DNA of 64,000 nucleotides, taken from contig CM026400.1 in the NCBI GenBank assembly GCA_014843695.1, forward strand, positions 30,974,225-31,038,224, in the 5' to 3' direction. The DNA comes from Archivesica marissinica (taxonomy: Eukaryota; Mollusca; Bivalvia; Venerida; Vesicomyidae). Every line of letters starts with the position of its first letter. The stretch's first letter is position 1. The notes beneath the pieces are model-generated. The model had not been told where the DNA came from and ran no database searches. It saw nothing but the letters and a program-made list of their open reading frames with translations. Below, in pieces: positions 22,026-32,623 of this stretch. A program made the position numbers and the translations under genes.

Positions 22026-25000
22026 GTGAGTACATTTCTAACTTGAAGCCGCGATAGCCCAGTGATAGCACGTTCGATTCAGGTGTGAGAGGCCCGGGGT
22101 TAACCCCCAGCTGTAGTCGTTGTGAGTGTGCCCATAGGCAAGACACTTCAATTCCACATTTAATTTACCTTTCACTCTCACCCATAGTGGTGTATTCCAT
22201 CAGGACTGATATCTCAAAAGCGCTTAATCTAACGTTGTAAAAACGTGTTTTCACAATCGAGCTAAACTATATAAACCAAACTGCAATTCTAACTCAATTC
22301 CATACCGCAAATATCGTTTACGTCACTATGTGTCAGTCTGGTACAGCGTAGATGCAGCCAGGCACCTAGATAGACGTGTGCCAATTTAAAGATCCAGGTG
22401 CGAGAGGCCGTCCGATTAGCGCAGTGGTTAGCTCGCTCGCTTTTCACCACTGCAACCCGGGTTCGATCCTTGGACCGGAAAGTATGTGAGATGGTACGGT
22501 GGTCGCCAGATCGGACAGGTGGGTTTTCTTCGGGTACTCCGGTTTCCTCCCACACGAATGACCACATTTACGCTTTCATCCGCGACAACGAAAGTAAAAT
22601 TAATAACGTTTGAACGGAAAGATACTTGTGCAGCTAAGATTCGACTAAATTTGCAACATTTAACCAATAAGTTTGCTGATATTCTCTGATCACGTTTCCG
22701 TTATAAGCTTCCGTATGCAACCATTTAGTTACACGCACAGGCGTTTGTTTCAGTCAATAAATACCAAACAAAAAATACACCCCTACCAGTCTTCTTCTTT
22801 CAATGTATCTAATTATGTGAAATCAAAAAATGACCCACACCCAGATCGGAGCTATTGATCTACACTGGTATATTAAACTCACCCACAATATTATTCTTGT
22901 GTGTGTGTGTGTGTGTGTTTGTGTGCGTGCGTGCGTGTGTGTGCGTGCGTGCGTGCGTGTGCATTTTATATTTTTGGAAGATAGTGCAATGAGCAACCGG
23001 TAACGACGATAAATAAACGTAAAACACAAACATACACGAGTTTCACTGATAGGTGAGATAGACTAGTACCATTTGTTTATAGGGTAAAGAACAGCGATTT
23101 GATAGCAGATGCCTTCAAAGTTGATCCTATTTACCTGAAGCATGACACTCAAGGGAAAATGCCGGATTATAGGGTAAATGTGTTTGTTTGTTCCTAAGTC
23201 CTCCTCCGTGGTAAAGTGGTTACGGTCACTGCTTTGTATACCACTGTAACCTATAATCACTGATGATCATCACTGTGTTCGAGCCCAGCTCAAGCCAAAA
23301 GGGTCGCTTAATAGAAAATTGCCAAACCATGTTTCATAAAATATGGTATGAATTCACCACTCATGTACGATCACCATATATGTGTAAAACCGATCAACTA
23401 AATAGTTTTGTTTTCCAGCCATAGTTTAATCAGGTTATGTGCCAAAACCTGTTTTAACATATTACAAATACTTGCCTGTTATCTTTGTAAGTAATGACAC
23501 TGATGTGTCTTAATTCATTTCAATGTCAGGCAATTCCCTGTGATATTATATAAATAGTCATGCAATCATGTGCTATGTTACTGTAATTCACTATGTGCAA
23601 TAATTTGATTGACTAATTTGTCTTTCCGATGTCATATGATTAATTCTAAGGACCGCAATGAAATAAGAGACCTTTGTTGCTCTCTTTTTGTGTTATCTTT
23701 GGTATTGGTTATATGTCATCTACTCTGCACGTTAATGCTCACATGTACTATGTTGACATTGATTATATGTCATCTACTCTGCACGTTAATGCTCACATGT
23801 ACTATGTTGACATTGATTATATGTCATCTACTCTGCACGTTAATGCTCACATGTACTATGTTGAGTATTGATTATATGTCATCTACTCTGCACGTTAATG
23901 CTCACATGTACTATGTTGACATTGATTATATGTCATCTACTCTGCACGTTAATGCTCACATGTACTATGTTGACATTGATTATATGTCATCTACTCTGCA
24001 CGTTAATGCTCACATGTACTATGTTGACATTGATTATATGTCATCTACTCTGCACGTTAATGCTCACATGTACTATGTTGACATTGATTATATGTCATCT
24101 ACTCTGCACGTTAATGCTCACATGTACTATGTTGACATTGATTATATGTCATCTACTCTGCACGTTAATGCTCACATGTACTATGTTGGTATTGGTTATA
24201 TGTCATCTACCCTGCACGTTAATGCTCACATGTACTATGTTGACATTGATTATATGTCATCTACTCTGCACGTTAATGCTCACATGTACTATGTTGACAT
24301 TGATTATATGTCATCTACTCTGCACGTTAATGCTCACATGTACTATGTTGGTATTGGTTATATGTCATCTACTCTGCACGTTAATGCTCACATGTACTAT
24401 GTTGACATTGATTATATGTCATCTACTCTGCATGTTAATGCTCACATGTTCTATGCTGACATTGATTATATGTCATCTACTCTGCACGTTAATGCTCACA
24501 TGTTCTATGCTGACATTGATTATGTCATCTACTCTGCACGTTAATGCTCACATGTTCTATGCTGACATTGATTATATGTCATCTACTCTGCACGTTAATG
24601 CTCACATGTTCTATGTTGACATTGATTTTGTATTTGTTTTATGACATATATTCTATTTTTACCAGAATAAAACTACACGTATCTATCTATCTATCTATTG
24701 TATTTTTATACATCCTAAGTAGTTGCTAATAAATTCACCCTCGATCTGATCGAGGTTTATTCATATTTATTTATTTATTTATTTATATAACAGATATCTT
24801 AAAACATATTATAGTTGCGCGCAAGTGCTGGTATTGAATTTCACAAATTAATTTGAATTGTTTGAATAACCTTTTAATTTGACACTTTTCTACTCACTTT
24901 TTCCTTGTGCTTATTAATGATTGGTTTCTTTTCCCCCTTTCTTTTCTTATTGTTATAATATCAATGTAATCCTGTTGTATGACTTGTGATATTCTAAATT

Positions 25001-28000
25001 ATGTCTCTTGTAATTCTATTTTAATGACTGGCTATGTACTGTTATATATTGCTCATGTTTTGTTTTATCACATCACTCTGCTTGTATTCAGTGTAATACG
25101 GGCATCTCATAATTTCTTATATGTACACACGTTTAATAACACATGGAAGGATTCTGATTGGCATCTCTTGTGATACCAAATTCAATGTCTATATTTTTCA
25201 AATCCAAGGACACGTGATATCTTTTATCATTTGCAATAGTTTCCTCATATGTGTTCAGCATTGACACATATATTTTATATCAATACATACAATTATATCG
25301 ACACACACGCGCGAGCACGCGCACACACCACACGCGCACACACTTGGAAGTATATTGCATTTATATCTCTTTAGTCGTTTTCCCCAACATCATTTCAGCA
25401 TTGGCAAATATCATTTGGAAGCCGGTTTAGAGCGTTAAAGCTATGGTTTGTCCTGAGAATGTACGGTCTTCGTGGATTGCAAGAACATATCAGGAAGGTG
25501 AATGTGTTTGTTTATTTCTTGGGTTTACAGTTGCTACACCAATAGCTTACGTCATTTGGTGAGTCTCCAGCTATTTGTGATGGAAGAAGAACCCGGTTAT
25601 GTGTTTCAGGCAAGGACGGGCAACCTGTCATGTCCGCTGGATAGCTTCCTCAAAACTCCCAGTGGGATTCGAACCTGTAACGGTGAGGGACACGTGATTT
25701 GAAATCAACGACCGTAATCACTCTGTCACGGAGATCCATAATCATCATAGTGGTAAACAATTTGGTCAATATATATTATATAACAACTTTATGTAAATCG
25801 GTTATAAATATATTCTTCTTAGTATTCAATATTTCATTGTTACGGGACTGCAAGGTGATACTTGAATTCACTGAGTTTGTAAATCGCTTATAGTTGTTTG
25901 TATTCATTCAATATGTTATTTCTTCAGGACGTCAATCTGTCACATGAATTCGCTGAGTTTGTAAATCGCTTATAGTTGTTTGTATTCATTCAATATTTTA
26001 TTTCTTCAGGACGTCAAGCTGTCATATGAATTCTCTGAATTTGTAAATCGCTTATAGTTGTGTTGTTTGTATTCATTCAATATGTTATTTCTTCAGGACG
26101 TCAATCTGGCACATGAATTTGAAGAGTTTGTAAAGACAGACGACAGATTTGATATATTTGGTAAAGTGGTAATGGGTCTTGTGTGTTTCAGGCTCAAGGT
26201 AAAACATGTATATTTATTTATTCATTTCAAGCTTGTCTTTAGATTAATAAAATTGTCACCAAGGGATACTAGCCGTGAGGTCTTGTATATAAATAATATA
26301 TACCAGAGTTGTCGAGCATGATGCCACGTCATAGAGATGAGGTAAGATGTGCTCCACTTGCATCAACATCCAACAGGGAAGGCTAGATATTTGAAACATT
26401 TTAAAACTTTATTTTAAAAATCGGTCGATAGCTTATATTTTCATGTATCTTAATACATTTCTGGGGGAAATGTGTAGCTATAAGTCTTGACCCGGAAGAT
26501 TCAACATTATTTCGTACATTGCGTTTTTGGCATTTGTCCCACCATCGTGTCGCCATCTGGTTTATGAGTACGAAATGTAGATCTACCTGCACATTATTTT
26601 ATTTTAAGCATATTTGATTTCCCCAATAGTATACAGTTTGAACAACGCATATATTACACATTGTGTGGAAGTCGTAAAGTCGTAATATTTAGTCGTAATG
26701 TTTAACATATTTGAGACAAAAAGACACACTTATGTTGAATTATATTATATTGTGAATGTTTGGGGTCCCTTTCGGGTAGCCTTGTTTATTTGCATACATC
26801 TACATTACACATACAGTTATACATTAATATTATACATGTATCAATATATACATATTTTGATATATTGTTGCTTAGAATAAAATGTATTATCGTATGTGGT
26901 ATGTATATACTAGGGATGGCAACGAATATCGATTTTGCTATTCGAATATTCGGTCGGGACGGTATTCGAATATTCGATATAATTGTATCAGGTGTTCGGT
27001 GTGTGACTTTAAAGAAGAAAAATAACCATTTCCGATTGTGTTGTTCTAATTTGTTTCTTTTCAGTGGCTTTTTGTTTTTAAATGCTCGAAACTGGGACAA
27101 GGTTTCCTATATTTCATTCCAAAAATAAACAATTTACACAAAAGTATAATGTGATTTATGTATTTGTATGATGTAGAATTTTGTGTTATACTAAAACATA
27201 TGCCTGCTAGGTTGAACACTACATCAATATTCTTAGATTTTAAATATTGAGAAAGGTTACTTCATTATTCTTGGATGTATGAACATTCCAAAAAATGATG
27301 TTCGATACTTTCTACATTCCTACTTACACCAATATTCAGGTGTTAGTTCATTGTAGACAATAATTATTCCACTACTATTTGCTGTCGCCACTAAAGGTCT
27401 TATGAATTATTTAGTGCATGATAGCCGGTGAAAATTATTCATGTAGATATGACATAATCGTGAATAGTCTGTATAAAGTCCGGTTCCAAATTGATTTTTA
27501 TCTTTGATCAATATCTAGCGCGCTTAGATAGGGATATCCCCTTAATAACCCACTCTGAGAAACCCGAACACACGCAAGCATATATTATTGCTCTTTGACT
27601 TCTTATTAAATGAACATACTAGTAATACCAGGCGCGTAGCTGCCATTAGGCCAAAAGGCCCGGGCCTGCACATCATTTTGACCAACAAATAAAAAATATA
27701 TAGAATTGTTATTGCTTTTGATGTACATATATAGCTAAGCAGAACAGTGTATTGTCATGTTTATTTGTTATAAAAACATGTCAGAATTTGTCTTTTAAAT
27801 ACAGCAGAATGCGGGAAATTGCATCCTAAAAACCAAAAATTCCTGGGGTGCATGCCTCCGGACCCCCTAGCAACCTCGTTCGCTACGCTCACTCAGCATT
27901 CTTTACCCGGGCCTGCACATAATTTGCCTCCTGGCTACGCCCCTGAATACTAAGGGATTGTTCGAACATTTGTTGTATTTGTTTCCTTTATGTATATTTT

Positions 28001-28391
28001 GATGTATTTGGAATCGCATCTGTCATCAAAAAATACCTGGGTTTAAGTGGCGGATTAATACTGCAGTTGCTCCTCCGAGCATTTTCTGCTTGCCAACAAA
28101 TCGTCACATTTAGTTAAAACGTGTGTACGTGACAGTGTGATTAATATCATATGATTAATATTAAATTAAAGATGTTTCACTATTTTTCAGAAACCGAATG
28201 ATGTCAACGAGGAATTGTTGAAGGCAATCAATGCCGATCGACGTATTCATATGGTACCATCTTTTGCAAAAGGCGTCTATTTCTTGCGATTCGCCATTTG
28301 TGCTGCAGGCTCAAAATCTGATGACGTCAAATGTGATTGGAAGGTGATACAAGAAGTCGCAACAAAAGTGCTAAAAGATAACATTATATAG
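21958..28391 (+). CDS. aromatic-L-amino-acid decarboxylase-like gene, last five visible exons
   Basis: Exons 21958-22025, 23083-23173, 25399-25497, 26097-26198 and 28191-28391 join in phase (phase 2 at the first junction, then 0) into a 187-codon C-terminal part ending in TAG. All introns are GT...AG. Group II PLP-dependent decarboxylases make monoamines such as dopamine, serotonin or tyramine from aromatic amino acids in the cytosol. Diagnostic features are NPHKW with the PLP-binding lysine, DPIYLKH with the catalytic-loop tyrosine (equivalent to Tyr332 of mammalian AADC), [34 protein letters not shown] and FLRFAIC. RMYG, IRK and LVCFRLK are closer to DOPA decarboxylase than to histidine decarboxylase. 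Oddities: the residue after VNF is Ala where relatives have Asp (VNFACSTMW), and the mobile loop is about two residues shorter. The 5' exons, including the start, are not found. A weak ATTAAA lies at 28420. Substrate is not decided by sequence. Confidence 0.93.
22048..22240 (+). mobile_element. tRNA-derived SINE, family B
   Basis: It has an A-box-like GATAGCCCAGTGATAGC and a B-box-like GGGGTTAACCCCC, and is followed by a body with GGCAAGACACTTCAATTCCA and AAGCGCTTAATC words seen in many invertebrate SINEs. It lies in the first visible AADC intron, 22 bp after the donor. A functional tRNA is unlikely because the B box lacks the invariant TTCRA core. Confidence 0.65.
22410..22611 (+). mobile_element. 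tRNA-derived SINE, family A
   Basis: The head GTCCGATTAGCGCAGTGGTT is an A box and GGGTTCGATCC is a B box. A conserved body follows (GACAGGTGGGTTTTCTTCGG, TACTCCGGTTTCCTCCCACA). The second copy at 60432 shares the whole arrangement. It is internal to an AADC intron. Confidence 0.85.
22898..22962. repeat. (TG)n/(TGCG)n microsatellite
   Basis: About 65 bp of alternating TG with interspersed TGCG steps, in an AADC intron. Such alternating purine-pyrimidine tracts can adopt Z-DNA. Confidence 0.95.
23083..23173 (+). other. AADC exon with catalytic-loop tyrosine
   Basis: The acceptor is TTTGTTTATAG and the donor is GTAAATG. One base completes the previous Trp codon, then 30 codons begin [20 protein letters not shown]. 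The Tyr of IYLKH matches the residue that separates true decarboxylases (Tyr) from aldehyde synthases (Phe), so decarboxylation is the expected reaction. Confidence 0.92.
23203..23310 (+). mobile_element. tRNA-like SINE head, probably related to family C
   Basis: CCTCCGTGGTAAAGTGGTTA resembles an A box, and GTGTTCGAGCCC, about 70 bp on, resembles a B box. The head is close to the reverse complement of 25705-25740. The body beyond 23310 is not recognisable, so this may be a truncated SINE. Confidence 0.5.
23701..24629. repeat. 54-bp minisatellite inside an AADC intron
   Basis: About 17 tandem units of 54 bp (GACATTGATTATATGTCATC, then TACTCTGCACGTTAATGC, then TCACATGTACTAT). The units are nearly identical, with a GTATTGGT variant and, at the right end, a TTCTATGC variant. 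Since 54 is a multiple of three, long open frames result on the + strand (18-residue repeat with [13 protein letters not shown]). Two frame-changing units and the intronic position argue against a protein. Confidence 0.95.
24680..24786. repeat. (ATCT)n and (ATTT)n microsatellites
   Basis: Five ATCT steps lie at 24680-24699 and an ATTT run at 24765-24786. Between them, CCTCGATCTGATCGAGG forms an 8-bp-arm palindrome. Confidence 0.85.
24787..25344. other. intron sequence without recognised features
   Basis: AT-rich intron of the AADC gene. Only a short CA/CG-rich run at about 25301-25342 stands out. Short open frames here have no motif. Confidence 0.4.
25399..25497 (+). other. AADC exon HWQI...LQEHIRK
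   Basis: The acceptor is CATCATTTCAG and the donor is GTGAATG. The 33 codons include [20 protein letters not shown], a family signature around the substrate-site arginine-rich loop. It is phase 0 on both sides. The first 36 bp and about 55 bp of the preceding intron recur at 3756-3846. Confidence 0.93.
25570..25740 (-). mobile_element. tRNA-derived SINE, family C
   Basis: On the - strand it has an A-box-like GTGACAGAGTGATTACGG, then a B box GGTTCGAATCC followed by CACTGGGAGTTTTGAGG and a body. It lies antisense in the intron 25498-26096. It aligns with the degraded + copy at 4968-5160. Confidence 0.75.
25831..26096 (+). repeat. 82-bp tandem duplication of an AADC acceptor and exon start
   Basis: Exon-like starts at 25846, 25928 and 26010 precede the true exon at 26097, at spacings of 82, 82 and 87 bp. 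Each unit holds a pyrimidine tract, 33 bp resembling the exon start ([33 protein letters not shown] against [11 protein letters not shown]), then GTAAATCGC and about 40 bp of intron. Units two and three keep TTTCTTCAG; unit one has lost its AG. In each unit, reading past the GTAAAT meets an in-frame TAG (VNRL then stop). The pieces could act as 33-nt in-frame microexons or as decoy acceptors, or they may be inert. Confidence 0.9.
26097..26198 (+). other. AADC exon DVNLAHEF...GLVCFRLK
   Basis: The acceptor is TTATTTCTTCAG and the donor is GTAAAAC. The 34 codons include [18 protein letters not shown] and GLVCFRLK, and it is phase 0/0. Its acceptor and first 33 bp are tandemly multiplied just upstream. 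Confidence 0.93.
26923..26990. mobile_element. possible hAT-type terminus
   Basis: TAGGGATGGCAACGAATATC, followed by two copies of the palindrome CGAATATTCG, resembles ends of hAT-family elements. I found no matching inverted end nearby, so this may be a truncated copy. Confidence 0.3.
27629..27945. mobile_element. short non-autonomous element with CAGGSGCGTAGC ends (hAT-like MITE)
   Basis: The left end CAGGCGCGTAGCTGCC and the right end GGCTACGCCCCTG form an imperfect inverted repeat of about 12-16 bp. Inside, CCCGGGCCTGCACAT occurs near both ends in direct orientation. The end style fits hAT-like elements. The flanks share only AATAC rather than a clear 8-bp duplication. It is 317 bp, with no coding capacity, in the last AADC intron. 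Confidence 0.6.
28191..28391 (+). other. AADC terminal exon
   Basis: The acceptor is CACTATTTTTCAG. The 66 codons plus TAG include [18 protein letters not shown] and [11 protein letters not shown], and end LKDNII. This matches the small C-terminal domain of the family and its usual end point, so the C-terminus is complete. Confidence 0.93.
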
Positions 28392-28594
28392 GGATGTACG
28401 TGCAACGTATGGACAATATATTAAAATATAGCGTATTATTATAATCAGGACGAACATATGTTAAAGCTTTAACCATATACTATATATACGTACTTATTTT
28501 TACATATTAGGGCATATTCTTTGTAGGATTGCATTGGTTTATTTATAATAGTGATGTCACCTTTAAGGTACTTCTCTTGTGTTTTAGGGCTGCA

Positions 28595-30080
28595 GTCTGT
28601 TCACGATAGTGTTCCATAATTAGCAAATGTTACCTCCTGAGTGGTAATATCCTGGAATATGTCTTTCAGATACAGATTAAAGAGGAGCCGCGATAGAACA
28701 TACCCTTGTAGTAATCCCATTTCAGTTCGGAAGCTGCTATCCTTGTATCTCTGCAAACAGTAAACATACTCTCGGTATTTCAGGAAGTCTGAAGCCCATT
28801 TCCAGATTAGTTCTATGATAACCATCTCGTGTAATTTTACCAGAAGTCCATCTCGCCATACAGTATCGAATGCTTTCTCCAGGTCAACACAGATTGCTGT
28901 TGTTCTTTCCCGCAATCCATAGACAATGTATTTGGTCAGACGTAGCAATGCATGTGGTACCTCTCCCCTCTCTGAAACCTTCTTGTTCTTCATCTATGAT
29001 TACATGGTGTTCTACGAATGCATATATTGTGACATTGATTATTCTCTCCAGACACGTACCCAAGACGCTTACTAAGCTTATGTGTTTGTACGATCCAGCC
29101 TTGTGGTAAGTTTCTTTTCCACTGATTCTTCAATAATTTGACTTCAGCTGCTTTGCTGTATTTTTGGGAGCTTTCCTAGGGAGAAAGATACCTGAAACAA
29201 TATTGTGATAGCGGTAATGAGGGACTAAGAGGCTTCTCTAATGAGGTCAGTATACATATCTTCTTGACAATGTGCTTTCCCTCTGCTTAACCTTTGCATA
29301 GCCGCTTCCAACTCACGTCTGGTAATAGCCTTATTTAAGAAATCATGTCCAGATTAATCATCTACCATACTGACAATGATGGCTACCTTTCGTTCAATTT
29401 CCAATTTGAAACAGTAATCAAAGTGTACATTTTTCACATGTAACACTTCAAAGAAAGCGTCTTCCATCTTTGCACTTTCCGTTCTTGTCAAAGACTGGGT
29501 CTCCTTGTTCATCTAGAAGTTATGGAATGATACCTGCAGCCAGATATTGATAAGATGTCAGCTTGTGAAAAGTCTGCCATGTCTGCCCTGGGTCTTTTCA
29601 CAGATCAATTTGAGTACACGTTTTCTCAATCTATTTTGTTATTGCCTTGTCACATACTCTATCGTGTCATTCTTCTGTCTCTCTTAGATGTACTATTTGA
29701 ATATGTGTGTTGTTGCATCTGAAGTGTTATTTTGGCTTTGTTCAAATCTGCGGTTGCGTTGTTTACAGCCTCGTTTATCCACGGTTGGTTCTTCGTTCTT
29801 TTTGTCTTTTGCACAACTCTCCTTGTCATGGGTTTTGTAATGAGAACTAGGTCAATAACAATACTGATGTTGAGTCTCGTTGGAGTACGATCATTTACAC
29901 ACATGAAGTTACTCTTCCACAGAAATGTTTCCAAAAGTTCACTAGCATAATTATTTGACTGATTCCCCCATAACCGGCTTTTATCACCAGTCAGAATAGA
30001 ATTGTATTTATATAACGTAATTTGTAATAAAGATGTAAAGATATATCTTTGATGGAATTCTTCGTATTTTGTTTTCATGT
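28595..30080 (-). pseudogene. decayed non-LTR retrotransposon: endonuclease end and RT
   Basis: On the - strand: an endonuclease C-terminal part (SELLETFLWKSNFMCVNDRT, PTRLNI, IDLVLITKP at 30000-29800); a linker (PWINEAVNNA); a region NKAITRRELEAAMQRLSRGK near 29330; YKHISLVSVLGTCLERIINV near 29070; and RT with CVDLEKAFDTVWRDGLLVKL (about 28880) and GLLQGYVLSRLLFNLYLKDI. The catalytic FADD box is replaced by FANYG, and several stops and shifts are present. It is old and inactive. It starts about 200 bp after the AADC stop, in antisense orientation. Confidence 0.85.
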
Positions 30081-31967
30081 ATTAATAATCATATAATACA
30101 GGTGTGCGTTTTCTATGTCCTCTAGTATATGTGTGGCCATTTTGTTGCCCACGCCCAGCTTTTGAACAAAGCTAACCCTAGTCCAAGGAAGTAATGTCAT
30201 ACAGGTATTATTACGAGAGAGCGTAAAATTTCAATCATGTCGAATTTTTTAATTGTATTTGTGAAATATTATAGACCTATTGCATGCGAGGGTGATGTTT
30301 GCCCTATCACCGGTATGTCACCCATATTAGAGGCTTCCAAAACAACGATACTAATTAATCCACTGTAATCTTACCAAAACATAGGTTTGTTTGAAAGGGA
30401 TAATGTCGGAGAAACAGTTAAATCCATCAACACAGAGTAAAGTGATATATATAGAGAGAGATTAGAACCTATTGAAAGGGCCAACTATGGATGTAGACCT
30501 ATGTTATCGGGGGTATTTCTGGTGAGGTTTGATTGGTTTTCCAAAAATAAGTCCTTTTTGACATGTACAATGTGAGTGAAATTGTAGTTTTATTTTAAAA
30601 TATGTTCTGCAATCTGAGTTTAGTTAAGCGCATAAAATACATGGATAATCACCTTACATAGTAATATGATCTCATATGATATAAAAATGACTGACATAGG
30701 TGTCATTCACCGACAAAACATACGTGTCCGAAAACATATTATGTGTGTACAATTCTACAACATCAACGTCTGTCATATTTGTTTACAATTTGGTATCGAA
30801 TTATTATTGCATGACTTGGCGAAAATAATTGTAAGCATTTAGTTTGGTTTTACATCCATCATAAGACATGTCCAGCTTTTATGGATAAATATCGGGTTTT
30901 ATCTCCTCCCTTGTTTATCAGTCCAATTTGTGCTTGATTTGATTAACTCGATTATCTCTCTTAGATTGTTTGCCTTTCCCCGATAATTGCTGACATTGAA
31001 ATCAGTCAACTGTTACCGAAGACGGGAATGGTCATACAAGTTTATTACCTGCAATATTTTGAGGGGTGACGTATAAACATTGTAATGAGGGACAATTGCT
31101 GCCCTCTGGCAACTAGATTAAGCATATCTAACGCATACCGTTAATTGTTTTTGTGGATTTGTAAAAACAAATTATCTGAAATATAGATATTCGCAGATGT
31201 AGTTAAATAGGGCAAACTTATACAAACATTAGAATAACCATTTTTGCATTTTATTAACATCAACAAAGCACACATGAATATAACATAAATAGTACATAAT
31301 AATGATTATAATGATAATAATTAATAATCATTTAAATTTGCTGTTTGACGTTATTGTGTTGTATCAGGTAGCTGTACCATATCTATTGTCGCTGGTGTGT
31401 CGCAGGTGCGATATTGCCTTGTCTAACCCTAATTAAAACAATGTCATGACGTCATACCTTTGTGCTTGCTGTACTTTACTTTTAATATTGGACTGTATTC
31501 AATAGGCCAACGTATTATATCAAATCCTTAACATACATGTTCGAAATTTATCATTTTCTAGACGAATGGGAATTTATGTCACAAGAATTACTCTCATGTA
31601 TTCGTATGGTAGTTATTAAAAAGAGTCCATCTATTTTCGGGGAATTCGTTTCAAGCTTTCACTGGTGTGCGCATAGAAATACAGGCTTGAGCTAGAATCC
31701 CAAAATATATTTACGCAGTTGAAATTCAAACAACAATAATTGGTTCCAATATGATTCGCGGATGCATATACATAGCTTCAAGGCTTTTTATATAGTAAGA
31801 TCTTGTTATATAAGTGTATGTTTTAAGAAAGATATAGATGATCAAATTGTAAAATATTATTGGCTCCTCCAGAACCCGACACACAACCTTTGGTATGTAA
31901 AGCCAACACCTCAACCACTGCTGACCATGGGTGTGTAAAGAACATAATGAACACCATGGTATATATA
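30081..31967. other. no gene recognised
   Basis: AT-rich, non-repetitive sequence in both strands. Only short meaningless frames occur, and no SINE head or tandem repeat was found. Confidence 0.35.
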
Positions 31968-32140
31968 TATATACCTTTCAATGAATTATAATGTTTCCGA
32001 CGCTGCCTTGGGATATTCTATGTTGAAAACATAGTAGGCTGCGAACAATACCGAGATCGCCGTCCATGTCCTGCAGGAGAACTTTCCCATCCACCAACAG
32101 CATGTACTTCCTTGTAGTCAGAAAGGAATCACCTGAAACA
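31968..32140 (-). pseudogene. decayed coding fragment, unnamed multicopy family
   Basis: On the - strand, FLTTRKYMLLVDGKVLLQ is followed, after a one-base frame shift, by TWTAISVLFAAYYVFNIEYP and KAASETL, then a stop codon where a glutamate would be usual, then FIER. I recall this ending (YYVFN.EYP...TLEFIQR-like) from uncharacterised repetitive proteins of fish and invertebrates, but I cannot name a function. The shift and stop show it is not functional here. Confidence 0.45.
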
Positions 32141-32211
32141 AGTACATGTAACATATTTGAACCCTTTCAACACTACATGTACATACCTCTATCAGTGTTA
32201 ACTGTATATCT

Positions 32212-32241
32212 TGATGAGACGGCTCGTGAGCCGTCTCATCA
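32212..32241. repeat. perfect 14-bp-arm hairpin
   Basis: TGATGAGACGGCTC, a 2-base loop GT, then GAGCCGTCTCATCA. Outside the perfect arms, weaker complementarity continues for about 15 more bases on each side (TGTTAACTGT against ACCGTTGACA), so this may be the core of an eroded foldback element. There is no T-run to suggest a terminator. Confidence 0.85.
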
Positions 32242-32623
32242 GGATTTGCACCGTTGACAAGTAATTATCTCATTTTTGACACTCAAACACCCTTTTGTTG
32301 ATAATGGAACTTGTCCAAATATCATTTTCGGACGATTGATTGAATATTGTTTAATGTTCGTTCAACAGCTACGGTCATATACAGACGGGTCGGCATTTTC
32401 TAATGAATCGATTGGTCAGAATTTGAAAGTGGAATATTCTACTAAGTTGCTTGGGGTTGCTTGCTTAGGGCTTTTCACCCCCACGTAACTTAATTCACCA
32501 TAGTTACCTAGCATCACCAATCTCGGCCAACATTCTTCATTGACTTTCTTTACGTCAGCTGTTGTTGAATTTTCCTGAAATAAAATTTCCACATTAAATC
32601 ATATAACGGGAATAACAGCAGCG

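Noticed and set aside
22410..22482. Functional tRNA gene
   Set aside because: A and B boxes are present, but the sequence continues into a conserved SINE body and a second diverged copy exists at 60432; no complete cloverleaf was established.
23609..24644. Frames of 311 and 258 residues with an 18-residue repeat
   Set aside because: They are a direct result of the 54-bp period, lie inside an AADC intron, and both frames of the same strand are open at once.
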